Assembly (NCBI RefSeq): GCF_018687075.1
Contig: NZ_CP061285.1
Location: forward strand, 1,178,001-1,242,000
Direction: 5' to 3'
Origin: Polynucleobacter sp. MWH-UH35A
GTDB taxonomy: Bacteria > Pseudomonadota > Gammaproteobacteria > Burkholderiales > Burkholderiaceae
DNA: 64,000 nucleotides
Below, piece after piece: positions 7,944 to 15,957 of the stretch. The translations under genes and the position numbers were made by a program. The notes under the pieces were generated by a model. That model was given only the letters and a program-made list of their open reading frames with translations, had not been told where the DNA came from and searched no databases. The stretch's first letter is position 1. Every line of letters begins with the position of its first letter.

Positions 7944-9199
7944 TGCTTGCGCCCTAGATTTATTAATTGATATCCATCATCGCGCGTTAGCCAAGATAAA
8001 AATACTTCATTACCTGCATTCACCAAAAGAGGGTGATCACTATATCCTGCTGTACTTGACAACATTTTAGGTGAACCCCAAGAATGGCCATCATCCGAAG
8101 ACTCCTTTAGATATATTGATGACTTCATCCCGTCAAATTCTTTCCATACAAGCCAAACTTGTTGTCCCAAGGCAAATAAATAAGGCCTAGCAACATTTGC
8201 TCCCTCCGATCCAATGCGACTTGGCTTTGTATAAGTTACCCCTTGGTTGCTCGAGTTGGCATAGAACACACCGGAGCGTTTGTTACCTTGGGTATACCAA
8301 GCAACATGAAACTTTCCAGACCCAGATACTGCAATAGATGGTCCATGGTGCGGACAAGCGTCAGTCTTCCATTCATCATCCGCAACCTTACGAATAGGCT
8401 CAGCACCTTTGTTGGAGATCACTTGGGAGGCTTGGTCTCTTATACCCCCTGGAAAGATGGCGCGATAGATAATAACTGGCTGATTTTTTGGGTCTAAGGC
8501 AACGCCAATGCGGCAGCACTCGCAACTACTCTCATTCGCAAAACGTTCTACCTGAAATGTCTTACCACCATCTTCAGACAAAGAGTAGGCAATAGCACCG
8601 CCCAAGCGTTTCTCACCACCCTGCTTTGCTGCAGCAACTAGACGTTTATCAATCCATGAGATAAATAAATTGCCGTTCGGCTTTATGAGCACCGATGGAA
8701 AGCGTTGGCTAGAGCCATCATTAACCAAGGATGTCGGCGCTGTAAAAGTAATGCCGCCATCCGTGGATCGGGCGGTATTAATTTGCGCATTCCAATTAGA
8801 GTCCTTGAAAAAGCTATACGCCAAAAAGACGTTATTTTCCTTATCGGCAACAATTTGTGGTCTGGCATCACTGCCTGCATCAAGCGATTTACCGTGTTCG
8901 GCAATCTTGACAGCAGGAGAGAATGTTTTTGCCAAATCCTCAGATTGCGCAACAGAGACAACTCCATTCGCCGTCCATGCTAGGAGCAATGATCCATTTT
9001 GAAGAAAAAATGGGGTTGCAGCGTTTGCGCACTCCAACCCCCCACCCTGACAAACACCGCTCACTTTAGTTGAAGTGGCTCCAGCCATGTGTGAGGAGTG
9101 GTCAATTTGCGCCTGAGCCGAACCAACGCTACCAAGCACACTCATTAGAAGTGCGCCAAGCCAAAGTTGTTGACTCCAGAAGAAAATAGTTTGTTTCAT
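7940..9199 (-). CDS. Exported BNR/sialidase-fold protein with Cys/His clusters
   Basis: Exported 419-residue beta-propeller. The signal peptide ends near GSAQAQ (residue 31). Asp-box (BNR) repeats are visible: STDGGITF (~145), SEDGGKTF (~208), SNQGVTYT and SDDGHSWG. What stands out are thiol/imidazole clusters unusual for a sialidase: HSSHM (34-38), GVCQGGGLEC (Cys50, Cys57), SSCECC (Cys226, 228, 229) and ACPHHGP (Cys282, His284, His285). I do not see the sialidase arginine triad with confidence, and no sialic acid genes lie nearby. The gene starts 2 nt after the TonB receptor stop with no clear ribosome site, so it is probably translationally coupled. I read it as a metal-binding periplasmic propeller rather than a glycosidase. 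Confidence 0.7.
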   Translation of the reverse strand: MKQTIFFWSQQLWLGALLMSVLGSVGSAQAQIDHSSHMAGATSTKVSGVCQGGGLECANAATPFFLQNGSLLLAWTANGVVSVAQSEDLAKTFSPAVKIAEHGKSLDAGSDARPQIVADKENNVFLAYSFFKDSNWNAQINTARSTDGGITFTAPTSLVNDGSSQRFPSVLIKPNGNLFISWIDKRLVAAAKQGGEKRLGGAIAYSLSEDGGKTFQVERFANESSCECCRIGVALDPKNQPVIIYRAIFPGGIRDQASQVISNKGAEPIRKVADDEWKTDACPHHGPSIAVSGSGKFHVAWYTQGNKRSGVFYANSSNQGVTYTKPSRIGSEGANVARPYLFALGQQVWLVWKEFDGMKSSIYLKESSDDGHSWGSPKMLSSTAGYSDHPLLVNAGNEVFLSWLTRDDGYQLINLGRKQ

Positions 9200-9201
9200 T
9201 A

Positions 9202-11391
9202 TTAGAAGATGATACGTGCACCCACAGAAATTGCCTGCGGCATACCGATGACATAGCTAGTATTACTGGAGCCAGTTCCAAAGGTAATATATTGGCGATT
9301 AAACAAATTCACTGCAGAAGCATATATCGTAGTGTTCTTAGTCATCTCATAGTTTGCACGAAGTCCCACTACCGCATAGGAAGCCACAGGCAAGGTATTG
9401 GAAGTGTTTAACCATGAACTGCCTACATAGCGTACTGTAGCGGTCAAACTGGCTTGTGGTACTGGATAGTAAGTTAAGCCACCACCAAGAATATTTTGCG
9501 GAACACCGCCCACTTGCTTATTAATTGGGTCACTTGTTGCGCTCATCGTTAGCTTAGTGCTAGTAAAAGCATAGTTAGCATCGGTAGCCCACTTGGAGTT
9601 AATGTCATGGTGAAACTGAAACTCGATACCTTGACTCAAAAGATTCTGGTTATTAGTGTAGTAGCTAATGTTGGTGGAATTACAAATACCAACATTTCCA
9701 GTGCCAGCTAAAGGGTTGCCGGTAGCACCGCAGAGACTTTTTGCCAAAGCTACATCGCTAGAACTTCTACTAGAGAGGCTATAAGTCGCGACTGCATTTT
9801 GAATATAGTTATTAAACGCCGTTAACTGTGCAAATCCGCCCTTCCAGCGATAGTCTGTACCAACCTCATAACCCGTCATCGTTTCAGGAGTGAGGTTTGG
9901 GTTAGCAAAACTGTAGCCACTCGATGACCCGTAAGAGCGCAGCGTGTTGTTCATACCTGGGGCATGAAAAGCCTGATAGGCAGCAGAACGAATATCCCAA
10001 TCCTTATTCATCTTATACAGCAAGCCTAAAGTCGGGCTAAATTGCGTCTTGCTTTGATTTGGAATATTTTGATACGCAGGATTAGCGCCGTTTGGGCCTG
10101 CATTGTAATTGGTTGGCGTCTGACTATTCCATTGATCCACACGCGCCGCCAAAGTAGTTTCTAAAGGAAAAGATTCCGCTTTGGATTTGAGCTGCCCCAT
10201 CAAACCATAAAACGTTTGCTGACCCTGAGCATAGTTCACTGCTGCTGAGGTGCCATTGTTATTTAAGTTATTGGTTAAATTAGATCCAGCAATATTGCGC
10301 GCGTCAACTCCGACTACATACTGATCAATCAACCCCGTCGTTTCTTGAGTATATTGAGCAGAGGCGCCGACAGTACTGTAGGGATCTTTGTAATTGGCAT
10401 TGATGTAAGGCGTATTTGCTGGGATATTATTTGATCTAGTTGTCGTCGTAGAGCCATTCTGCTTATTAAAGCCTGTGTTCTCGTAGAAGAAATTCACATC
10501 AACTTTTGACTTGTCATCTAAGCGCGTAGTAGTGCCACCAGCCAAATCCGTTTCTTGCATGATGTTGGTCGCAAAAGCGTAACCAGATGAGAGATCTGAC
10601 ATGGTGTGATAGCCAACACGGAAGAAACCGCTCGTATCTTGGGTCGCCTTGAAATAGCCCTGCATTCTCACGTTGGAGTTATGTGAGGCAGCATCTCCCT
10701 GGCCATTTTTAATGCTCGTTGGTGATGCCGGGGATATCGTCGCTATATTTTGATAGCCATCGGTATTGAAATAATCTGCCGAGAAACGTAACTGAAGATT
10801 CTCAGAAGCAATCAAATCTTTGGATGCTGCAACATTACCAGTACCAAATGCACCATAGCTAGCAGATGCCTCTTGCTGACTATTGACTGGAGTTTTGGTC
10901 TTGATGTTAATCACACCACCCATGCCATAGTTGCCCCACAAGCTAGAAACACCACCGCGAATAAATTCTACCGAATCAATCGAGGACATCGGAACTAAGT
11001 TCCACTGTACCGTGCCATAAAACGCATCATTGGCAGGTACGCCATCAATCAAAACCAAAGTTCTAGCATTTCCCAAACCGCGAACGTTAATACTCTGCCC
11101 TGTTGGATCCTTTTGGTAGTAAGGCTGATCATTAAGGATGACGCCAGGCACATTCTTTAAAATTTGGTCAACAGTTTGATCCGGCGCTACCTCTAATGCC
11201 TCTTTTGTGAGAACCGTGGTGTTTAACGGAATTTCATCTAGCGGCGTCCCAGAACGGGTTGCGGTTACCGTAACACTTTTGAGCTTCTGATCATAATCAG
11301 GCGGTGGCGCAATTTGCGCCTGCGCATTAATTAATACCGATCCAAATAGCATACCCACGCATGCGCTAATTTTTTTCTGCTTGAACAACAT
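9202..11391 (-). CDS. TonB-dependent outer-membrane receptor
   Basis: About 729 residues. The signal peptide ends near LINAQAQ; a TonB-box-like segment (KSVTVTATRS) follows. The plug domain has LVLIDGVPANDAFYG and FIRGGVSSLWGNYGMGGVINIKT. A long beta-barrel follows and ends in the classic terminal phenylalanine (SVGARIIF). The ATG at 11391 (MLFKQKK) is preferred over the GTG at 11403, because GGAG lies 6 nt upstream of the ATG. The substrate is not evident from the sequence. The neighbours (two CPYC-bearing DUF2946 proteins, a thioredoxin and the Cys/His-rich propeller, with PCuAC nearby) point to a metal such as copper rather than a siderophore or sugar. Confidence 0.88.
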   Translation of the reverse strand: MLFKQKKISACVGMLFGSVLINAQAQIAPPPDYDQKLKSVTVTATRSGTPLDEIPLNTTVLTKEALEVAPDQTVDQILKNVPGVILNDQPYYQKDPTGQSINVRGLGNARTLVLIDGVPANDAFYGTVQWNLVPMSSIDSVEFIRGGVSSLWGNYGMGGVINIKTKTPVNSQQEASASYGAFGTGNVAASKDLIASENLQLRFSADYFNTDGYQNIATISPASPTSIKNGQGDAASHNSNVRMQGYFKATQDTSGFFRVGYHTMSDLSSGYAFATNIMQETDLAGGTTTRLDDKSKVDVNFFYENTGFNKQNGSTTTTRSNNIPANTPYINANYKDPYSTVGASAQYTQETTGLIDQYVVGVDARNIAGSNLTNNLNNNGTSAAVNYAQGQQTFYGLMGQLKSKAESFPLETTLAARVDQWNSQTPTNYNAGPNGANPAYQNIPNQSKTQFSPTLGLLYKMNKDWDIRSAAYQAFHAPGMNNTLRSYGSSSGYSFANPNLTPETMTGYEVGTDYRWKGGFAQLTAFNNYIQNAVATYSLSSRSSSDVALAKSLCGATGNPLAGTGNVGICNSTNISYYTNNQNLLSQGIEFQFHHDINSKWATDANYAFTSTKLTMSATSDPINKQVGGVPQNILGGGLTYYPVPQASLTATVRYVGSSWLNTSNTLPVASYAVVGLRANYEMTKNTTIYASAVNLFNRQYITFGTGSSNTSYVIGMPQAISVGARIIF

Positions 11392-11474
11392 TTTCCACTC
11401 CACTGTTTATTACGGCAACGCTTTGAAAGATTCGTTGCTAACTACATAGCTAAACGCTATGCCCTAATTTTTAA

Positions 11475-11846
11475 TTAGGCTTGTGTAGGAGGAGCTGCTG
11501 AGGGAGGGGTTACCCAAACAGCAAGAGGTTTGGGTGATTGATAGAAGAGCTTCGGAAGCAACGCAAAGGTATTTGGCGCTTCGAAAGTGAGATTGGTATT
11601 GAATGCTGGTGTGATAGTGTTTTGCGCTACACAATACGGGCAAGGTTTTGCTTGATCAGCAACTTCTTGATCATCTGTTTGCACGTCTAAGGTAATTTTT
11701 GCTCCGCTCGTAGAGCAAATCTCCATCGCAAAACCTTGGCCATGCTTCGCAAGCGAGACCGCTTGCGAAACTGCTGGCGCAAGCGCACTCATCGCAATGG
11801 CTGCAGTTGCAATCCAGTGAATGAGGCGGTTTTTATGGAAATTCAT
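11475..11846 (-). CDS. DUF2946-type exported CxxC protein (copy 1)
   Basis: A 123-residue protein with an N-terminal hydrophobic segment (LIHWIATAAIAMSALAPAVSQA), Cys44 (MEICSTSG) and a C-terminal PCPYC pair (Cys69, Cys72). It is clearly paralogous to the protein at 7078-7455; they share the leader and the EIC/CPYC arrangement but differ in the C-terminal tail. It is the first gene of the minus-strand run, 83 bp before the TonB receptor start, and probably sets the promoter for the locus. A short hairpin (CCTAATT/AATTAGG, 11463-11479) overlaps its stop. Confidence 0.75.
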   Translation of the reverse strand: MNFHKNRLIHWIATAAIAMSALAPAVSQAVSLAKHGQGFAMEICSTSGAKITLDVQTDDQEVADQAKPCPYCVAQNTITPAFNTNLTFEAPNTFALLPKLFYQSPKPLAVWVTPPSAAPPTQA

Positions 11847-11885
11847 GATGGAGGGATTTTATCGGAATTTCTGAGACTCAAATGC

Positions 11886-11911
11886 AAAAAGGAGGCTTTC
11901 GCCCCCTTTTC
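11886..11911. terminator. Terminator after tctA
   Basis: Read on the minus strand: stem AAGGGGGC / GCCTCCTT with a GAAA loop, followed by a T run. It closes the tct operon before the DUF2946/TonB run. Confidence 0.8.
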
Positions 11912-11942
11912 ACTTAGAAATCGCTATTTCTAGCATATCTCT

Positions 11943-13439
11943 TTATGCCGCTGCCTTTTTCTTGCCTACGAACTTGCCAATCAATGGCCAGAAGAGGAGG
12001 AGCAAAGCTACTGAAGTGATGCCTGCTACTAAGTAGTTTGAGAAGAATACGTCCAAACTGCCTTGTGAAATCAGCATGGACTGACGGAATGAATCCTCTG
12101 CGCGATCACCCAACACCAAAGCCAAGACCATTGGCGCCATTGGGTAATCCAGCTTCTTGAATACATAACCCAATACACCAAAGCCCAACATCAACCAAAC
12201 GTCAAATGTGGCGTTGTGAACTGTGTATGCACCCACCGCACAAATCACAATGATGACTGGAGCAATAATGGAGAACGGAATTCTCAAAATGGAGGCAAAG
12301 AGTGGTACGCAAGTTAATACCACAAACAAGCCTGCCAAGTTACCCAAGTACATACTAGCGATCAAGCCCCACACAAAGTCTGGTTTCTCAACGAAGAGCA
12401 ATGGGCCTGGTTGTAAACCCCAGATCAACAAACCGCCAAGCAATACTGCTGCAGTTGGTGAACCAGGAATACCTAAAGACAACATTGGCAGAAGTGCTGA
12501 TGTACCAGCTGCGTGAGCTGCGGTTTCTGGAGCAACAATACCTTCCATCTTGCCGGTGCCAAACTTATCGCCATCCTTGGATACGCGTTTAGCAACGCCG
12601 TAAGCCATGAAAGAGGCTGGTGTAGCGCCGCCAGGAGTAATACCCATCCAGCAACCAATCAAGCAGCTGCGTAATGAAGTAGCCCAGTACTTAGGCAATT
12701 CTTTCCAGGTTTCCAAAACGACTTTGCCGCGAATCTTTGCAGCAGCACCTTGGAAGGCTAGCCCCTCTTCCATTGAGAGGAGGATCTCGCCGATACCAAA
12801 CAAACCAATCACCGCAATCAAGAAGTCAAAACCTCGCATCAGTTCAGGATGACCGAATGTCAAGCGCAATTGACCTGTCACAGTGTCCATACCAACAGTT
12901 GCTAGAGCAAAGCCCAACATCATGGCAGAAATGGTTTTGAATGGTGAACCCTTATTCATACCGACAAAGCTACAGAAGGTCAGCAAATAGACGGAGAAAA
13001 ATTCTGGGGGTCCAAACTGCAAAGCAAACTTAGCAACCAATGGAGCCAAGAAGGTAATCATTACGATCGCAAAGAAAGCGCCTACAAATGAAGATGTAAA
13101 TGCGGCTGTCAATGCTTCGCCAGCTTTACCATTACGAGCCATTGGATAACCATCAAAGGTTGTTGCCACAGACCACGGTTCGCCAGGGATGTTAAACAGG
13201 ACCGATGTAATCGCCCCACCAAATAATGCGCCCCAGTAAATACAGGACAGCATAATGATCGCGGATGTCGGCGGCATGGTGAACGTCAATGGCAACAGGA
13301 TCGCAATGCCGTTTGCACCGCCCAAACCTGGCAACACGCCAATAATCACACCGAGCGTTACACCAACCAACATTAACAGCAAGTTAAAGGGTGTCATTGC
13401 AACGGCAAAGCCGTTGAATAGAGCGCTAATTTCTTCCAA
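11943..13439 (-). CDS. tctA: Tripartite tricarboxylate transporter, large permease TctA
   Basis: Inner-membrane permease of 498 residues with about 12 transmembrane segments. It couples carboxylate import to an ion gradient together with TctB and the periplasmic protein TctC. Family hallmarks include the N-terminal GVLPGLGGANGIAILLPLTF, the duplicated GITPGGATPASFMAYGVAKR, and TSALLPMLSLGIPGSPTAAVLLGGLLIWGL. It is the last gene of tctC-tctB-tctA, 41 bp after tctB. The substrate is not readable from the permease; citrate, tartrate or aromatic acids are all known for the family. Confidence 0.93.
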   Translation of the reverse strand: MEEISALFNGFAVAMTPFNLLLMLVGVTLGVIIGVLPGLGGANGIAILLPLTFTMPPTSAIIMLSCIYWGALFGGAITSVLFNIPGEPWSVATTFDGYPMARNGKAGEALTAAFTSSFVGAFFAIVMITFLAPLVAKFALQFGPPEFFSVYLLTFCSFVGMNKGSPFKTISAMMLGFALATVGMDTVTGQLRLTFGHPELMRGFDFLIAVIGLFGIGEILLSMEEGLAFQGAAAKIRGKVVLETWKELPKYWATSLRSCLIGCWMGITPGGATPASFMAYGVAKRVSKDGDKFGTGKMEGIVAPETAAHAAGTSALLPMLSLGIPGSPTAAVLLGGLLIWGLQPGPLLFVEKPDFVWGLIASMYLGNLAGLFVVLTCVPLFASILRIPFSIIAPVIIVICAVGAYTVHNATFDVWLMLGFGVLGYVFKKLDYPMAPMVLALVLGDRAEDSFRQSMLISQGSLDVFFSNYLVAGITSVALLLLFWPLIGKFVGKKKAAA

Positions 13440-13480
13440 CTTGAACTCCTTATTTAATCTTTTTTAATAGTTATTGTTTT

Positions 13481-14008
13481 TTATTGCACACCCAAGAACT
13501 CGAGCGGGTTAAACCATGAGCCGTGTGGCAATGGAACTTGAAACCAGAACTCGAACATGAGGTACAGGGCTACGCTCACCCCAACTGCAACTGTGATTGC
13601 TTTCCACAAAGGATATTTCCCGAGCCACACCATGAAGATGGCAATGTAGAAGACTGAGGAAACATAAATACCAATTAACTGTACGCCCAACACAAATACC
13701 ACTGCAGGCAACAAGACGGCCATAACTTGATTAAATGGCTCTTTCTCCACAAAAGATTCGGTCTTTTTATTCTTATTAACAATCGCTGCCTGATAAAGCG
13801 TTACAGCACTCGAGAGCATCATGATCAAGCTAATGTAGAAAGGGAAATAGCCAGCCTCCGGACCATCGCTACCCCAACTAGCGCCTAATTTAATACTTCC
13901 CACCATCACTGTTAAACCAATCGCAAGAAATACGATCGCTGTAACAATATCCATTGCTCTAGTACTAATAACCGAGTCTTGTTTTGCGTTGTTTGTATGT
14001 TCAGACAT
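13481..14008 (-). CDS. tctB: Tripartite tricarboxylate transporter, small permease TctB
   Basis: A 175-residue membrane protein with four predicted transmembrane helices, the usual TctB size. The first helix is IVTAIVFLAIGLTVMVGSIKLG, followed by GPEAGYFPFYISLIMMLSS, which matches the conserved GPxxGxFP start of the family. It sits between tctC and tctA, as expected. A hairpin between tctC and this gene probably lowers its expression relative to the binding protein. Confidence 0.9.
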   Translation of the reverse strand: MSEHTNNAKQDSVISTRAMDIVTAIVFLAIGLTVMVGSIKLGASWGSDGPEAGYFPFYISLIMMLSSAVTLYQAAIVNKNKKTESFVEKEPFNQVMAVLLPAVVFVLGVQLIGIYVSSVFYIAIFMVWLGKYPLWKAITVAVGVSVALYLMFEFWFQVPLPHGSWFNPLEFLGVQ

Positions 14009-14043
14009 TTTTTGTTTTTAATAAATTTGTTGATGCACTTACT

Positions 14044-14080
14044 TAAAAAATAGGACCCCCAATTGGAGGCCCTATTTAAT
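14044..14080 (-). terminator. Intercistronic hairpin between tctC and tctB
   Basis: Read on the minus strand: AATAGG-GCCTCC, loop AATT, GGGGGTCCTATT, then a T run. It lies just after tctC. It may act as a partial terminator and/or 3' stabiliser that gives excess binding protein over permease. Confidence 0.65.
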
Positions 14081-14090
14081 TTCTCTTTGA

Positions 14091-15095
14091 TTACTTAGCC
14101 AAGAAGCCAGCCTCACCCATCAACTGCTTGTGCAAAGCTTCGTTCAAAGTGAGCCAGTTTCTAAACTCTTTACCAGTCATGAATGTCTGATTAAATGCAC
14201 CGTCAGCCATAAATTTCTTCCACTCAGGAGTAGCGCGTACCTTCTTAAATAAATCAACATAGAAGTCAACTTGCTCTTGAGTTACACCTGGCGCCATAAA
14301 GATCCCGCGCAACATAACGTAGTCAGTAGGAACGCCTGCTTCCTTACAGGTTGGTACGTCATACCAAGATTGAGTGTCGGTTATTTTTTCTTTGTATGGC
14401 ATACGTGTGTCATCAAATACACACAAAGCACGCAACTTACCAGCACGCCATTGAGCAACTGCTTCAATTGGATTGTTCACAGAAGAGTCAACGTGATTAC
14501 CAACCAATTGAACCGCTACGTCGCCGCCCCCTTTGAATGGGATGTAAGTGAACTTAGCGCCTGTTGCTTTTTCGATCGCTACAGTAATGATCTGGTCTTC
14601 AGACTTAGAACCAGTACCGCCCATTTTGAATTTACCTGGACCAGCTGCTTTAGCTGCATCGATATATTCTTTAGCAGTCTTGTATGGTTTTTCAGCGTTA
14701 TCCCATAAAACAAATTGGTCAAGCGCCAACATGGCTACCGGGGTAATGTCTTGCCAGTTAAATGGCACGCCAGTTGCCAATGGAGTGGTAAACAAATTAG
14801 AGAGCGTAATCACAATCTTATTTGGATCGCCCTTAGCCTCTTTCATTGCCAAGAAACCCTCAGCACCCGCACCCGCACCTTTGTTCACAGGAATAATTGC
14901 CTGCTTCATCAAATTATTTTTGGTAATGATCCCTTGGATCATGCGCGCCATTTGGTCAGCACCGCCACCAGGACCAGCAGGAATAATGAATTCAACTGGC
15001 TTGTTTGGTTCCCATGCTGCAAACGCAGGTGAAACGCCAACTACACCGAGGGCCAAAGCGGTAGATAACAACGCCCCTTTTAACTTCATCTTCAT
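14091..15095 (-). CDS. tctC: Bug/TctC-family periplasmic solute-binding protein
   Basis: Periplasmic carboxylate-binding protein of 334 residues. The signal peptide ends near SPAFAAW. The mature start WEPNKPVEFIIPAGPGGGADQMAR is the canonical Bug motif that contacts the ligand carboxylate. The ATG at 15095 (MKMKLKG) has GGAG nine nt upstream; a TTG at 15110 would overlap that site. It is the first gene of the tct operon. The roughly 290 bp upstream, up to the tRNA gene, hold its promoter and a 10-bp palindrome TGATATATCA (15244-15253) that could be an operator. The ligand is unknown. Confidence 0.92.
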   Translation of the reverse strand: MKMKLKGALLSTALALGVVGVSPAFAAWEPNKPVEFIIPAGPGGGADQMARMIQGIITKNNLMKQAIIPVNKGAGAGAEGFLAMKEAKGDPNKIVITLSNLFTTPLATGVPFNWQDITPVAMLALDQFVLWDNAEKPYKTAKEYIDAAKAAGPGKFKMGGTGSKSEDQIITVAIEKATGAKFTYIPFKGGGDVAVQLVGNHVDSSVNNPIEAVAQWRAGKLRALCVFDDTRMPYKEKITDTQSWYDVPTCKEAGVPTDYVMLRGIFMAPGVTQEQVDFYVDLFKKVRATPEWKKFMADGAFNQTFMTGKEFRNWLTLNEALHKQLMGEAGFLAK

Positions 15096-15385
15096 AAAGT
15101 ATGTCTCCAAAATGGTTTACCAATTTAAATTTGGCTTATCTAATGTGAGATCGATTTTTAAACAAGATGGACTCGTAGAACTTGACTGCCATCAATAATT
15201 TCAAAATCGTTACACATAGGCCTCTGAAATCTAGTAGAAACCCTGATATATCAAGCCAAAGACCGTTGCTAGTGTACTTACAAATGAAAGTAAAAACTGC
15301 ATTTTTTGCACGAATAATGAACGTTTTGAAATTCATTACTGAGCAATTCCAGTCTAGGGTTTTCCCTTAATTTAGAGGAATTGGT

Positions 15386-15461
15386 TGGTGCCGCTTGCCG
15401 GAATCGAACTGGCGACCTTTTCATTACGAATGAACTGCTCTACCAACTGAGCTAAAGCGGC
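15386..15461 (-). tRNA. tRNA-Thr (anticodon CGT)
   Basis: A 76-nt cloverleaf read on the minus strand. Acceptor arms are GCCGCTT / AAGCGGC with the 3' ACCA encoded in DNA. The D arm is GCTC-AGTTGGTA-GAGC, the anticodon loop TTCGTAA (anticodon CGT) and the T loop TTCGATT. The 27-43 G-A mismatch also occurs in E. coli thrW, which the gene closely resembles. The T stem has one A-C mismatch. It lies 16 nt after the DUF1854 gene, with no terminator between, so it could be processed from that transcript. Confidence 0.95.
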
Positions 15462-15477
15462 ATATCCGTTATAAATT

Positions 15478-15957
15478 CTAGCGGAATCGATCCAATAGTT
15501 TTTTGCTGACTTTATCGAGCTGAGTTGAGTCCTTGATCAAGAACTGCAAACCATTCGAGTCAGCAATCAGCAATGTGTTGCCTGCAATTCTACGAATATC
15601 TTCTTCGCCCTTTAGGCGAATTCGAGTTGGACCGCGATCGGTTTCAATATCCCAAATGCTTGGGGTAGCAAAGGTAGACACTTTCGTAATTTTTTCAATC
15701 ACTGGCATGAACTCACGCTCAGCCAACTCTTCTTCAATCAATCCTAATTCTGCTTCAGGGATTGCAGCCATGTTTGGGAACCAGAAAAGCTCTTTGCCAG
15801 ATTGATTCATGATGCCAATACCAGCGCCAGGCGCAGTGATTGGAAAGGCGCGCACAGGATGAACACCAACATGACGCTCGCCTTTGCTATCTACAAACAC
15901 AAGGCGCCCCAATGCATCGCGCTCGAGTTGATGAGTGGATTGATTGATTTGCGTCAT
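15478..15957 (-). CDS. DUF1854 protein of cyanophycin loci
   Basis: A 159-residue soluble protein of the DUF1854 family, which repeatedly occurs beside cphA genes and a dedicated ABC transporter in betaproteobacteria. Visible family features include LGRLVFVDSKGERHVGVHPVRAFP near the start and WDIETDRGPTRIRLKGEEDIRR in the second half. Its biochemical role is not known. Its ATG overlaps the TGA of the ABC transporter gene (15954-15957), so the two are translationally coupled. I infer an accessory role to the transporter. Confidence 0.85.
   Translation of the reverse strand: MTQINQSTHQLERDALGRLVFVDSKGERHVGVHPVRAFPITAPGAGIGIMNQSGKELFWFPNMAAIPEAELGLIEEELAEREFMPVIEKITKVSTFATPSIWDIETDRGPTRIRLKGEEDIRRIAGNTLLIADSNGLQFLIKDSTQLDKVSKKLLDRFR

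Noticed and set aside
7940..9199. True sialidase (nanH)
   Set aside because: The fold matches, but I see no convincing catalytic arginine triad and no sialic acid genes; cysteine clusters and TlpA coupling point elsewhere.
14271..15198. Plus-strand open frames over tctC (145, 216 and 105 codons)
   Set aside because: They are antisense shadows of a gene with unambiguous Bug motifs.
15356..15367. Terminator after the tRNA-Thr gene (AGGG...CCCT)
   Set aside because: Only a 4-bp stem with no T run on the minus strand.
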